A stretch of 6,622 bases of DNA from a bacterium (GTDB lineage Bacteria > Patescibacteriota > Saccharimonadia > Saccharimonadales > UBA4665): the NCBI GenBank assembly GCA_029549845.1, contig JAKPIL010000007.1:1-6622 (forward strand), read 5' to 3'. Positions 1 to 4,862 of this stretch are shown here, piece after piece. The notes beneath the pieces are model-generated. The model had not been told where the DNA came from and did not search any database. It saw only the letters and a program-made list of their open reading frames with translations. A program made the translations under genes and the position numbers. The stretch's first letter is position 1. Each line of letters starts with the position of its first letter.

Positions 1-276
1 TGCCGGTGCTGCGCCTGCCTGTTCAAACACGGCGGCATACACCTCATTCATCGCGGCATAGTGCGACATGCTGGTAAGAAACACGGTGGTTTTGACCACT
101 TCGTCGAGCCCGCTGCCGGCTTCCTCCAGCACCGCGCGCAAGTTATCGAGCGCCTGCTGTACCTGCGCGGTTATATCTGGCTGGGCTTTGCCCTTTACCG
201 CCCCAACTTGCCCAGAGGTATACACAACCCCATTCTCTGCCCGCCACGGACTATACGGCCCATATACCTGACTCAT
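1..276 (-). CDS. ridA: RidA/YjgF/UK114-family protein, C-terminus outside window
   Basis: The first 92 residues are visible and match the RidA (reactive intermediate deaminase) family: an N-terminal GPYSP motif (residues 6-10), then VVYTSGQVG (17-25), then the helix with a TAQVQQALDNLRAVLEEAG pattern (36-54) and the LDEVVKTTVFLTSM strand (57-70). Family members are small cytosolic trimers that hydrolyse reactive enamine/imine intermediates, such as those released by threonine dehydratase and other PLP enzymes. The usual length is about 125-130 aa, so roughly 35 residues are missing at the left edge, including the conserved arginine that binds the substrate carboxylate; activity therefore cannot be judged. 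The ATG overlaps the stop of the preceding 73-aa ORF as ATGA, which suggests translational coupling. It appears to be the distal gene of the unit that starts at the promoter near 854. Family assignment is secure; RidA subfamily and substrate are not. Confidence 0.92.
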   Translation of the reverse strand, partial: MSQVYGPYSPWRAENGVVYTSGQVGAVKGKAQPDITAQVQQALDNLRAVLEEAGSGLDEVVKTTVFLTSMSHYAAMNEVYAAVFEQAGAAPA

Positions 277-494
277 GCTGCCAGTCTTTCTTCTTCAAGG
301 GTAACAAACTGCGTGCGTGTTACGAGATTGCCTATGGATCCGCGTAGGTCACCCCCCAAAATGCGTGCATCCCTTTCTAAGAGTATTGAATTCTGCACGT
401 CCGGATAACCTGCATAATCCGCTGCGTGCGCGGTAGCAGGCTCGAAAAGACCGAGGTACCAATCGCGCAATTGTTCAGTCAGGTTGTTACCCAT
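273..494 (-). CDS. Small hypothetical protein (73 aa), coupled to ridA
   Basis: I do not recognise this protein. It is predicted to be soluble, with an N-terminal amphipathic stretch (LTEQLRDWYLGLFEP, residues 5-19), an Ala/Tyr-rich middle and an acidic-basic C-terminal part ending in LEEERLAA. There is no signal peptide or membrane segment. Its stop overlaps the ridA start by 4 nt (ATGA), and its start overlaps the end of the upstream 59-aa ORF by 8 nt. No good Shine-Dalgarno site precedes its ATG, so it would depend on translation of the upstream ORF. The reading frame stays open upstream to a TGA at 563-565 without another ATG, so it may be the C-terminal part of a gene broken by a frameshift; the 59-aa ORF, or the 25-codon internal ORF starting at 564, would supply the N-terminus. 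The tight overlaps favour a real coding sequence. Confidence 0.55.
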   Translation of the reverse strand: MGNNLTEQLRDWYLGLFEPATAHAADYAGYPDVQNSILLERDARILGGDLRGSIGNLVTRTQFVTLEEERLAA

Positions 495-666
495 CTTGCT
501 TACCGGCTGGTCCGAGGTTATGCAGAGACGGTGCTGTTGTAGGGCGTTCGACGCTGCCGCTCATAACAACACCTCCTAGTGGTCGCGCATCGAAGGCTTC
601 TCTTATGGCCTCTGTTGCAGGGTCCTCGTGTCTTCCGCCTGGGTCAGTATTTGGTCCTAGTGTCAT
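487..666 (-). CDS. Small hypothetical protein (59 aa), first ORF after the terminator
   Basis: I do not recognise this protein. It is rich in Gly, Pro, Ala and Thr, has no hydrophobic segment and looks largely disordered. I chose the ATG at 666 because GGAG (673-676 on the plus strand) lies 6 nt upstream; a TTG 12 nt earlier is possible but overlaps that site. It is the first ORF after the terminator hairpin at 686-712, and its 3' end overlaps the 73-aa ORF by 8 nt. Unusually, it contains a perfect AGGAGGT six nt before an in-frame internal ATG (564), which would give a 25-residue product. That leaves three readings: a true 59-aa gene, a leader whose internal site starts a shorter peptide, or the N-terminal half of a frameshifted gene that continues in the 73-aa frame. 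Confidence 0.45.
   Translation of the reverse strand: MTLGPNTDPGGRHEDPATEAIREAFDARPLGGVVMSGSVERPTTAPSLHNLGPAGKQDG
571..577 (-). promoter_or_regulatory. Perfect internal Shine-Dalgarno AGGAGGT
   Basis: The minus strand reads AGGAGGT, followed by 6 nt and an ATG at 564-562. This is the best ribosome-binding site in the window, yet it lies inside the 59-aa ORF. The ATG is in frame with that ORF and is followed by only 25 codons before the stop at 487. It may mark the true start of a gene that is frameshifted into the 73-aa ORF. Confidence 0.5.
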
Positions 667-672
667 GGTATT

Positions 673-676
673 CTCC
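673..676 (-). promoter_or_regulatory. Ribosome-binding site GGAG for the 59-aa ORF
   Basis: GGAG is followed by 6 nt and the ATG at 666-664. It lies just after the U-rich tail of the terminator at 686-712, so only read-through transcripts would carry it. It decides the choice of ATG 666 over the upstream TTG at 678. Confidence 0.5.
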
Positions 677-685
677 AAAAATATT

Positions 686-712
686 AAAAAAGACTTCTTG
701 GTGAAGCCTTTT
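686..712 (-). terminator. Intrinsic terminator / candidate attenuator hairpin
   Basis: Read on the minus strand, AGGCUUC and GAAGUCU (plus-strand 703-709 and 691-697) pair over 7 bp with one G-U, around a 5-nt ACCAA loop. The stem can be extended by flanking A-U pairs, and a run of six U follows, then more A/U. This is a standard rho-independent terminator pointing toward ridA. It lies between the 27-codon ORF and the 59-aa ORF, so it either ends a short leader transcript or controls read-through into the downstream genes. On the plus strand the same stem has an A-C mismatch, so the minus direction is favoured. Confidence 0.7.
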
Positions 713-766
713 GTGACGGACTGTGCGGCGAGCGTTATGTGCTCGAGGCTTCAACCATGGTGAAGC
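691..766 (-). promoter_or_regulatory. Candidate transcription attenuator (four-segment leader RNA)
   Basis: Minus-strand segments: 1, GCUUCACC (plus 759-766); 2, GGUUGAAGCC (747-756); 3, GGCUUCACC (700-708); 4, GAAGUCU (691-697). Segment 2 can pair with segment 1 or with segment 3, each time with a single bulged U. Segment 3 can instead pair with segment 4 to form the terminator. Segments 1 and 3 share the 9-mer GCTTCACCA (758-766 and 699-707). Segments 1 and 2 lie within the last codons of the 27-codon ORF. A ribosome stalled over segment 1 would free segment 2 to pair with segment 3 and block termination, the logic of the trp and ilv attenuators. The pairings are visible in the sequence; the regulatory role is inferred and no energies were computed. 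Confidence 0.42.
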
Positions 767-818
767 ACAGCCCGGATAGGCCGAGAATAATGACAAGCTG
801 CTTCATAGTTGATGACAT
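735..818 (-). CDS. Predicted 27-aa hydrophobic leader peptide
   Basis: A short ORF with a hydrophobic core LVIILGLSGL (residues 8-17) preceded by one lysine and followed by a small polar tail. There is no Shine-Dalgarno site, but the ATG lies 7 nt after a candidate -10 box, so the transcript would start at or next to the AUG, as seems to occur for other genes in this window. The ORF ends 22 nt before the terminator stem at 686-712, and its last third contains the two complementary segments described in the attenuator entry. The run of Leu, Ile and Val codons just before segment 1 would suit a ribosome-stalling leader that senses branched-chain amino acids. Alternatives are a small membrane or secreted peptide, a type I toxin-like peptide, or a chance ORF. 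No homolog is recognised and the call depends on context. Confidence 0.45.
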   Translation of the reverse strand: MSSTMKQLVIILGLSGLCFTMVEASST

Positions 819-825
819 GCTGGTT

Positions 826-854
826 ATGGTACTGCGATAGTAATTCTTTGTCAA
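826..854 (-). promoter_or_regulatory. Promoter TTGACA-17-TACCAT upstream of leader ORF
   Basis: A consensus -35 TTGACA (854-849) is separated by exactly 17 nt from TACCAT (831-826), which matches TATAAT at 4 of 6 positions. It begins 22 bp after the stop of the 187-aa gene, and the predicted transcription start falls about at the ATG at 818, giving a leaderless or nearly leaderless message. It would drive the 27-codon ORF and, on read-through of the terminator, the two small ORFs and ridA. Confidence 0.6.
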
Positions 855-876
855 GGATCCTCGCCGGCGTCCCGGT

Positions 877-1440
877 CTATACCGGCAACTCGAGCGGAGG
901 GTTATAAGGGGAAGTATCCCAAGGGACTCGTGCGTGGGCTGGTAGGTCTGGCAATATCGGCAGGCGTACCCGCTTACCGCATATATTGAACATACTACCT
1001 CCTCTCAAACTACTTGAGATAAGGACTGTATCAATTTCGCGGGCTTCCATACAAACTACAAAGAATGCGATTCTTTCTATGTGTACCGCATCTGGGCTGA
1101 GGTTATTTACTGCGATTGCAAGCCTAAGGGTTGCTTCCTGTATTTGGCTTTCAGGTGCCTTCCTGAAATTCCCAAAAGCAGAAGATAGCCCAAGATGGCG
1201 TTTCCCAAGCGAGGCCTCATTATTATAGGGTTGGCAGCGTGGAATATTTTGACTGCCTAGTATATATGCCATTGCAGCATTATTACCAGCGTGGCCACGT
1301 GTATTCAGGGCTGTACGTGCGAGTGCGACCGCTCCCCGATGATAAAGCGTATTATCGGGATACTCACTCAGTGTTGGTGGGATTTTGGATGCGATGGCAT
1401 CAAATACATCGAGATCTGCTTGCGAAAATTCAACTGCCAT
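877..1440 (-). CDS. Hypothetical protein (187 aa), downstream of tmk fusion
   Basis: I do not recognise a family. The protein looks soluble and mixed alpha/beta: an acidic N-terminus (MAVEFSQADLDVFDAIASK), an Ala-rich helical part near residues 50-75 (GAVALARTALNTRGHAG), a helical ATLRLAIAVNNL stretch near 118-130, a strongly hydrophobic strand IERIAFFVVCM near 135-146, and a Pro-rich C-terminus ending in NPPLELPV. There is no signal peptide. I chose the ATG at 1440 because it overlaps the stop of the tmk fusion by 11 nt; an ATG at 1485 would add 15 residues and lengthen the overlap to 56 nt. The overlap implies cotranscription with tmk. By eye its DNA is more AT-rich and uses more AUA and AGA/AGG codons than its neighbours, which could mean weak constraint or foreign origin. 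Confidence 0.65.
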   Translation of the reverse strand: MAVEFSQADLDVFDAIASKIPPTLSEYPDNTLYHRGAVALARTALNTRGHAGNNAAMAYILGSQNIPRCQPYNNEASLGKRHLGLSSAFGNFRKAPESQIQEATLRLAIAVNNLSPDAVHIERIAFFVVCMEAREIDTVLISSSLRGGSMFNICGKRVRLPILPDLPAHARVPWDTSPYNPPLELPV

Positions 1441-3055
1441 TAGATTGTTTGCGTCCTGATTGCTCGAGAAGCGGGTGCTTTTCACTCAGAAGCGCGGCGA
1501 GCTTAGTGGTGTATGGCGCCGATTGGTTCGTAGCTATCACTGTCAGATCACGGTAGCCGCTCGACAGGCTCCAGCGTTGTTTGTGGCCGAGGAGGGTGGC
1601 GTATTGGGACTCGGCGGTGTAGCCACGGGCCTGCAAGGTGCTCTGGAGCTGGAGACTTTGGTCGAATATATCGTCGTATTCGTCCGTGAGGCCGGCATCC
1701 TCTACCTCTTGGGGTATGGTGTAGCCATAGCGTGGAGTGAGCAGTTGCAGCCGAGCGGTTGCACGCAGAGCTTCTGGCATATCTTGCAGCGTGGTGAGTT
1801 CAGTTAAAAAGTCCCATTCGTACTGCGCGGCGGCCAGCGCCTTGCCGGTTGGATAGCGGCGTAGATATTCCTGGAAAAGGGTCGATTTCACTTCATATGG
1901 CCACTGCGCCACTGTTGATTTCACTTCATTTATGGGCAGGTCCAGCGATTCGTAGAGCATGGCGGGCAAAAGATCCAGCTCGTTGCGGGGTGTGCAGCCG
2001 GTGAGCTGTACTGTTTCTGTACTGCTGGCAAAACCGGCCGGCAAGCGCCCGGTGACGTCGCTGCTGAGTTCAAGGCGTTCGGCGGTATCTATGAGGGCGC
2101 GCAGGGATTCGCCCGTACAGGCAACGGGTAGGAGCGGTTTGAGTATGGCGAGGGCTTTCTTTTGCGCGTCTGCGTCGTTGTGCTGAGCCGGATCATCAGT
2201 ACGCAGGTGGTGCGCTAGCTGGCCGACCAGTTTGCGCCGGGCGCCTACTATGCGTTCAATCTCATCGCAGTAATCACACTGAATGTCATCGGGTAGTGTC
2301 TGGGGGATGAAGTATGAGGTGGTCACGCGAGTTTTTTCTATGCTGGCTTGTTTGGACTGGAGCGCCTTGGCAGCTGGGCTTTTCGCAAGGAGGTCAGCTA
2401 CGGCGACGGGTTCGGAGGTGGCGGTAGTATTGATGTCGAGGGTGGTCTCTATATGCTGCCATACATCTCGGAATACCTCGTCGACACGCCCAGTTGCGTA
2501 CACGATGGGCAGATTGCGCTGCCGTGCTTCCCAGAGGTAGCCCGCGCGAATGCGCTCTAGCATGGCGGCGTCTAGGCTGTCGAATCGTTCGGTTTCGCCC
2601 CGCTGCCTCGCTCGCTCGTGCAGCATCTGTACAGGCGCGTCGAGTACGACAGCGAGATCGGGCCACATATCGCCCACCGCAAACGCAATGATGTCGTTTA
2701 GGCGCTGGTAATCGATGATGTCATTTCGGCCATAAAACTGGATAGCAAGCGTGCTCAGGTAGCTTCGGTCGACAACGCACACAACGCCCTCGTCGCGTAC
2801 CGCGCGGACGAGCTCTAGCGATTGGCTGCGGGCGGCATTGTACAACAGTACTTCGGTACGGCTGTTCATGGGGTAGCTTGGGTCCTGGGTTAGGCGGCGG
2901 ATTTCACGGGTGGTCGGGTCGGCCTGACCATCTGGTTCATGCATTTGCCGGGCTGGTATGCCAAGCCGTTCGAGCTCGTGCACAACCATGCTGGCAAGGG
3001 TAGTCTTGCCAACTCCCTGAGGACCCTCCAAAACAATATATTTGCCACGACTCAT
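1430..3055 (-). CDS. tmk: dTMP kinase fused to a degenerate ThyX-like domain (541 aa)
   Basis: Residues 1-206 are a thymidylate kinase (dTMP + ATP to dTDP): P-loop GPQGVGKTT (11-19), the EPDG variant of the substrate loop (40-43), DRSYLST (96-102), and an Arg-rich lid near 148-158. Bacterial Tmk is normally about 210 aa, so some 335 residues are extra. After a linker rich in Ala, Thr and Ser (207-240), residues about 245-530 resemble ThyX, the flavin-dependent thymidylate synthase: a LARLQ-type block QLLTPRYGYTIPQEVEDAGL (437-456), an acidic helix, then QYATLLGHKQRW (484-495) and EKHPLLEQ (525-532). The FAD-binding RHR motif and the conserved REAFHLIELR segment are not recognisable, so catalysis is unlikely. 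I chose the ATG at 3055, next to the Tmk first strand; an earlier start would add an atypical 19-residue extension. The gene is divergent from DHFR and overlaps the 187-aa ORF by 11 bp. Confidence 0.9.
   Translation of the reverse strand: MSRGKYIVLEGPQGVGKTTLASMVVHELERLGIPARQMHEPDGQADPTTREIRRLTQDPSYPMNSRTEVLLYNAARSQSLELVRAVRDEGVVCVVDRSYLSTLAIQFYGRNDIIDYQRLNDIIAFAVGDMWPDLAVVLDAPVQMLHERARQRGETERFDSLDAAMLERIRAGYLWEARQRNLPIVYATGRVDEVFRDVWQHIETTLDINTTATSEPVAVADLLAKSPAAKALQSKQASIEKTRVTTSYFIPQTLPDDIQCDYCDEIERIVGARRKLVGQLAHHLRTDDPAQHNDADAQKKALAILKPLLPVACTGESLRALIDTAERLELSSDVTGRLPAGFASSTETVQLTGCTPRNELDLLPAMLYESLDLPINEVKSTVAQWPYEVKSTLFQEYLRRYPTGKALAAAQYEWDFLTELTTLQDMPEALRATARLQLLTPRYGYTIPQEVEDAGLTDEYDDIFDQSLQLQSTLQARGYTAESQYATLLGHKQRWSLSSGYRDLTVIATNQSAPYTTKLAALLSEKHPLLEQSGRKQSNGS
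1884..1929. repeat. 13-bp direct repeat encoding EVKST twice
   Basis: GATTTCACTTCAT occurs at 1884-1896 and 1917-1929, exactly 33 bp apart. Within the tmk fusion it encodes EVKST twice, 11 residues apart (near residues 377-392 of the ThyX-like part). It may be a small internal duplication or chance. Confidence 0.6.
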
Positions 3056-3067
3056 AATTCTAGCGTG

Positions 3068-3073
3068 ATTATA
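3068..3073 (-). promoter_or_regulatory. Candidate -10 box TATAAT for tmk fusion
   Basis: A perfect TATAAT lies 12 nt before the chosen ATG at 3055, giving a predicted 5' leader of only about 5-6 nt. The best -35 at 17-nt spacing (plus 3091-3096, TGGATT) is weak. No Shine-Dalgarno site precedes the ATG, in line with near-leaderless initiation. Confidence 0.55.
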
Positions 3074-3124
3074 CCCCCAACGCTTCGCCAAATCCACCCA
3101 CCCTGCACCCACAACATTGCAAAA

Positions 3125-3164
3125 TCACCACACTTTTTACCCGGTCGAGTAAAAAGTGTGGTGA
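3125..3164. repeat. Perfect 16-bp inverted repeat between divergent tmk and DHFR
   Basis: The arms TCACCACACTTTTTAC (3125-3140) and GTAAAAAGTGTGGTGA (3149-3164) are exact reverse complements around an 8-nt spacer, CCGGTCGA. They lie in the 194-bp region between the two divergent starts, 85 bp from the DHFR ATG and 69 bp from the tmk ATG. The T-run is inside the stem and no gene ends here, so a terminator is unlikely. It could be an operator for a dimeric regulator of both directions, a cruciform, or a structured element in a longer transcript. It does not match the NrdR box as I know it. The rest of this intergenic region holds the two -10 boxes and a C-rich stretch at 3074-3115. Confidence 0.8.
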
Positions 3165-3234
3165 GTGAAGCCCGTTGCGCGGGGTTGATTGGGCGGGATG
3201 GTGAGATTGGATAGTGATAGAACAACGCTGGGCT

Positions 3235-3243
3235 TGGTATACT
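3235..3243 (+). promoter_or_regulatory. Extended -10 promoter TGGTATACT for DHFR
   Basis: TGG-TATACT is an extended -10 element whose end lies 6 nt before the ATG at 3250, so transcription would start at or beside the AUG. No good -35 is seen at normal spacing. The GGAGG at 3244-3248 is only 1 nt from the ATG and would not act as a Shine-Dalgarno site. Confidence 0.6.
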
Positions 3244-3249
3244 GGAGGC

Positions 3250-3735
3250 ATGATAGCAATTGTAGTGGCGATGGCTGAAGATAACGTTATAGGGGCCCGG
3301 AATGACTTGCCGTGGTATTTGCCTGCCGACCTCAAACACTTCAAAGACATTACCTCTGGCCACACGGTGGTGATGGGGCGCACCACGTTTGAGTCTATAG
3401 TTGCCCGCCTCGGCAAGCCGCTGCCAAACCGTCGCAATATTGTGCTGACGCGTGACACGTCCTACGCTCCAGCGGGCGTTGAAATTATCCATGATATCTC
3501 TGCTCCCGCGAATTTCGATGAAGACCTCTACATTATCGGCGGTGCGCAGGTATACGCTGCTACAATCCACCTCGCCGACCGGCTCTACGTCACTGAAGTC
3601 CACGCCCAGATAGACGGCGACGCGCACTTCCCTGCTATAGATAGCGCCATATGGAAAGAAACGGCACGCGAGCCACACCACGCTGATGAAAAAAACCAGT
3701 ACGACTACGACTTCATTACCTACGACCGCATCTAA
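3250..3735 (+). CDS. folA: Dihydrofolate reductase (161 aa)
   Basis: This enzyme reduces dihydrofolate to tetrahydrofolate with NADPH and recycles the folate oxidised by ThyA. It has the typical bacterial length and numbering: N-terminal strand MIAIVVAMAEDNVIG, the substrate-binding motif LPW (20-22), the catalytic Asp27 and Phe31 in PADLKHFK, the NADPH motif MGRTTFESI (42-50), GKPLPNRRNIVLTR, and IIGGAQVY near residues 96-103. The ATG at 3250 gives the canonical N-terminus; an in-frame GTG at 3214 would add 12 non-homologous residues. It is probably transcribed as a leaderless message from the TATACT at 3238-3243. ThyA follows after 36 bp and has its own -10 and Shine-Dalgarno, so the two may be cotranscribed or separately started. 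Coupling with ThyA fits the classical folate cycle, since ThyA, unlike ThyX, produces dihydrofolate. Confidence 0.97.
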   Translation: MIAIVVAMAEDNVIGARNDLPWYLPADLKHFKDITSGHTVVMGRTTFESIVARLGKPLPNRRNIVLTRDTSYAPAGVEIIHDISAPANFDEDLYIIGGAQVYAATIHLADRLYVTEVHAQIDGDAHFPAIDSAIWKETAREPHHADEKNQYDYDFITYDRI

Positions 3736-3740
3736 ACAGA

Positions 3741-3749
3741 TGCTATACT
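3741..3749 (+). promoter_or_regulatory. Extended -10 promoter TGCTATACT for thyA
   Basis: TGC-TATACT lies in the 36-bp gap between DHFR and thyA. The predicted start would be near 3756, leaving a 15-nt leader, and a GGAGG Shine-Dalgarno (3763-3767) sits 4 nt before the ATG. It is the same box as at DHFR and HIT, but here with a leader. Confidence 0.55.
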
Positions 3750-3762
3750 AACTGTAGTAAGT

Positions 3763-3767
3763 GGAGG
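3763..3767 (+). promoter_or_regulatory. Shine-Dalgarno GGAGG for thyA
   Basis: GGAGG is followed by 4 nt and the ATG at 3772. It supports that start and shows that this organism also uses Shine-Dalgarno initiation for some genes. Confidence 0.6.
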
Positions 3768-3771
3768 TTCT

Positions 3772-4755
3772 ATGTCAGACATAACAAACCATGTTGCCCC
3801 TGTCGCCTACAAGCAGACACGCACACCAGATGAGCAGTATAAAGCGCTTTTGAAGCGTATAGCCGAGACGGGTAATCCAGCGCAATCCGGTATGGACGAG
3901 GGTTCGACTGAAGTGCTGGGTGCAATACTCGAATACGACCTTGCAAACGGCTTTCCGCTGGTCACCGAGCGTGACCTTACCAAGGTTTCGACGCCCGAGG
4001 CAATTGCAGCCTATGAATCAGATGTAGCACATCGCCCGCTCGCTGGCATGATCAAGCAGTCGGTGGGCGAAATCCTTGGGTTTATAAATGGCGCTCGCAC
4101 ACAAGAAGAGCTGGAGGCGTACGGCTGCAAGTTCTGGAAGCCGTGGACGTCCGACGAAGCCAAGGCCAAGAAGCGCGGTCTAGAGCTTGGCGACCTAGGC
4201 CCCGGCTCATACGGGGCAGCGTTTCATGAATTCCCCACGCTGGAAGAAGGTGGCTTTGACCAATACAAGGTTATGATTGAGCAGATTAAGGCACGGCCAG
4301 AACTGCGTACGCATATCATTACACCTTTCATCCCACAGTATATTTCGCGGGCACCTGGTCGCCAGCAAAAGGTATTGGTTGTGCCGTGTCACGGCCTGCA
4401 GCACTACAACATAGATGTGAAAAACGGTGAAATGTCGCTCGTGCATTTCCAGCGCAGCGGTGATGTGCCCATAGGTGTGCCGTTTAATATGGTGCACTAT
4501 GCACTGCTGCTCATCATGGTAGCCCAGGTTACTGGTTACAAGCCGCGCAAACTCGTCCACATCATCTCAAATGCGCATATGTACGACCAGCACAAAGACA
4601 TGGTCACCGAGCTCCTGAGTCGCCCGGCACATCCGTTCCCTATGCTCAAAGTGGACCCTACGGTCAAGCGACTCGAGGACTTCCGGACCGAGCATTTTTC
4701 TATAGAAGAATACACGGCGCACCCACCGATTCGCATGGGAGGCACCGCGGTTTAG
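3772..4755 (+). CDS. thyA: Thymidylate synthase, divergent ThyA type (327 aa)
   Basis: This enzyme methylates dUMP to dTMP with methylenetetrahydrofolate. Retained features are GFPLVTERDL (60-69), Glu100 in GEILGFINGART, Tyr147 in the GPGSYG form of GPVYG, the nucleophile Cys206 in VPCHG, QRSGDV (227-232, canonical QRSCDV), GVPFN (235-239), the His-x-Tyr pair in NAHMYDQH (267-274), and a C-terminal Val. Odd points: the DRTGTG phosphate loop near the N-terminus is replaced by SGMDEGS, so the usual Arg is missing; the second Arg of the RR pair is Thr180; and there is an insertion-like GRQQK segment before the nucleophile. Length is longer than the 264-aa E. coli enzyme. I infer an active but divergent ThyA, since the core catalytic residues remain. 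It follows DHFR by 36 bp and has a good Shine-Dalgarno. Confidence 0.95.
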   Translation: MSDITNHVAPVAYKQTRTPDEQYKALLKRIAETGNPAQSGMDEGSTEVLGAILEYDLANGFPLVTERDLTKVSTPEAIAAYESDVAHRPLAGMIKQSVGEILGFINGARTQEELEAYGCKFWKPWTSDEAKAKKRGLELGDLGPGSYGAAFHEFPTLEEGGFDQYKVMIEQIKARPELRTHIITPFIPQYISRAPGRQQKVLVVPCHGLQHYNIDVKNGEMSLVHFQRSGDVPIGVPFNMVHYALLLIMVAQVTGYKPRKLVHIISNAHMYDQHKDMVTELLSRPAHPFPMLKVDPTVKRLEDFRTEHFSIEEYTAHPPIRMGGTAV

Positions 4756-4759
4756 GCAT

Positions 4760-4782
4760 GTATCCGGAGTGAATTCGGGTAC
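4760..4782 (+). other. Hairpin downstream of thyA
   Basis: GTATCCG (4760-4766) and CGGGTAC (4776-4782) pair over 7 bp with one G-U around a 9-nt loop, 4 bp after the thyA stop. No T-run follows, so it is not a typical intrinsic terminator. It could stabilise the 3' end of the message. The rest of the thyA-HIT gap shows only the -10 box at 4851. Confidence 0.35.
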
Positions 4783-4850
4783 TGTGCTCCACCCCTTCCT
4801 AAAGCTCGGCAGACGCCTCGTTCGCTTTGCTCACATGTTCGTGATGGCTG

Positions 4851-4856
4851 TATACT
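4851..4856 (+). promoter_or_regulatory. -10 box TATACT for the HIT gene
   Basis: TATACT ends 6 nt before the ATG at 4863, the same geometry as at DHFR, so the message is probably leaderless. An ATG directly after the box (4857) is in frame but would lie upstream of the expected transcription start. Confidence 0.55.
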
Positions 4857-4862
4857 ATGTAT

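Noticed and set aside
61..408. Plus-strand open frames opposite ridA and the 73-aa ORF
   Set aside because: The minus-strand reading gives clear RidA motifs and the plus-strand peptides are low-complexity shadows.
735..818. Type I toxin-like peptide as the main reading of the 27-aa ORF
   Set aside because: It is hydrophobic and short, but no antisense RNA promoter was seen and the alternative pairings with the terminator explain the layout better.
872..885. CCGGT-CTAT-ACCGG hairpin at the stop of the 187-aa gene as a terminator
   Set aside because: Only 5 bp and no T-run on either strand.
986..1556. Plus-strand open frames opposite the 187-aa gene and the end of tmk
   Set aside because: No family features, no good start signals, and they lie opposite better-supported genes.
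3056..3112. In-frame upstream start that would add 19 residues to the tmk fusion
   Set aside because: The extension is not Tmk-like, lies upstream of the TATAAT box, and the ATG at 3055 gives the canonical N-terminus.
3244..3248. GGAGG as Shine-Dalgarno for DHFR
   Set aside because: Only 1 nt separates it from the ATG, too close for ribosome binding; the next ATG would delete the first strand of the enzyme.
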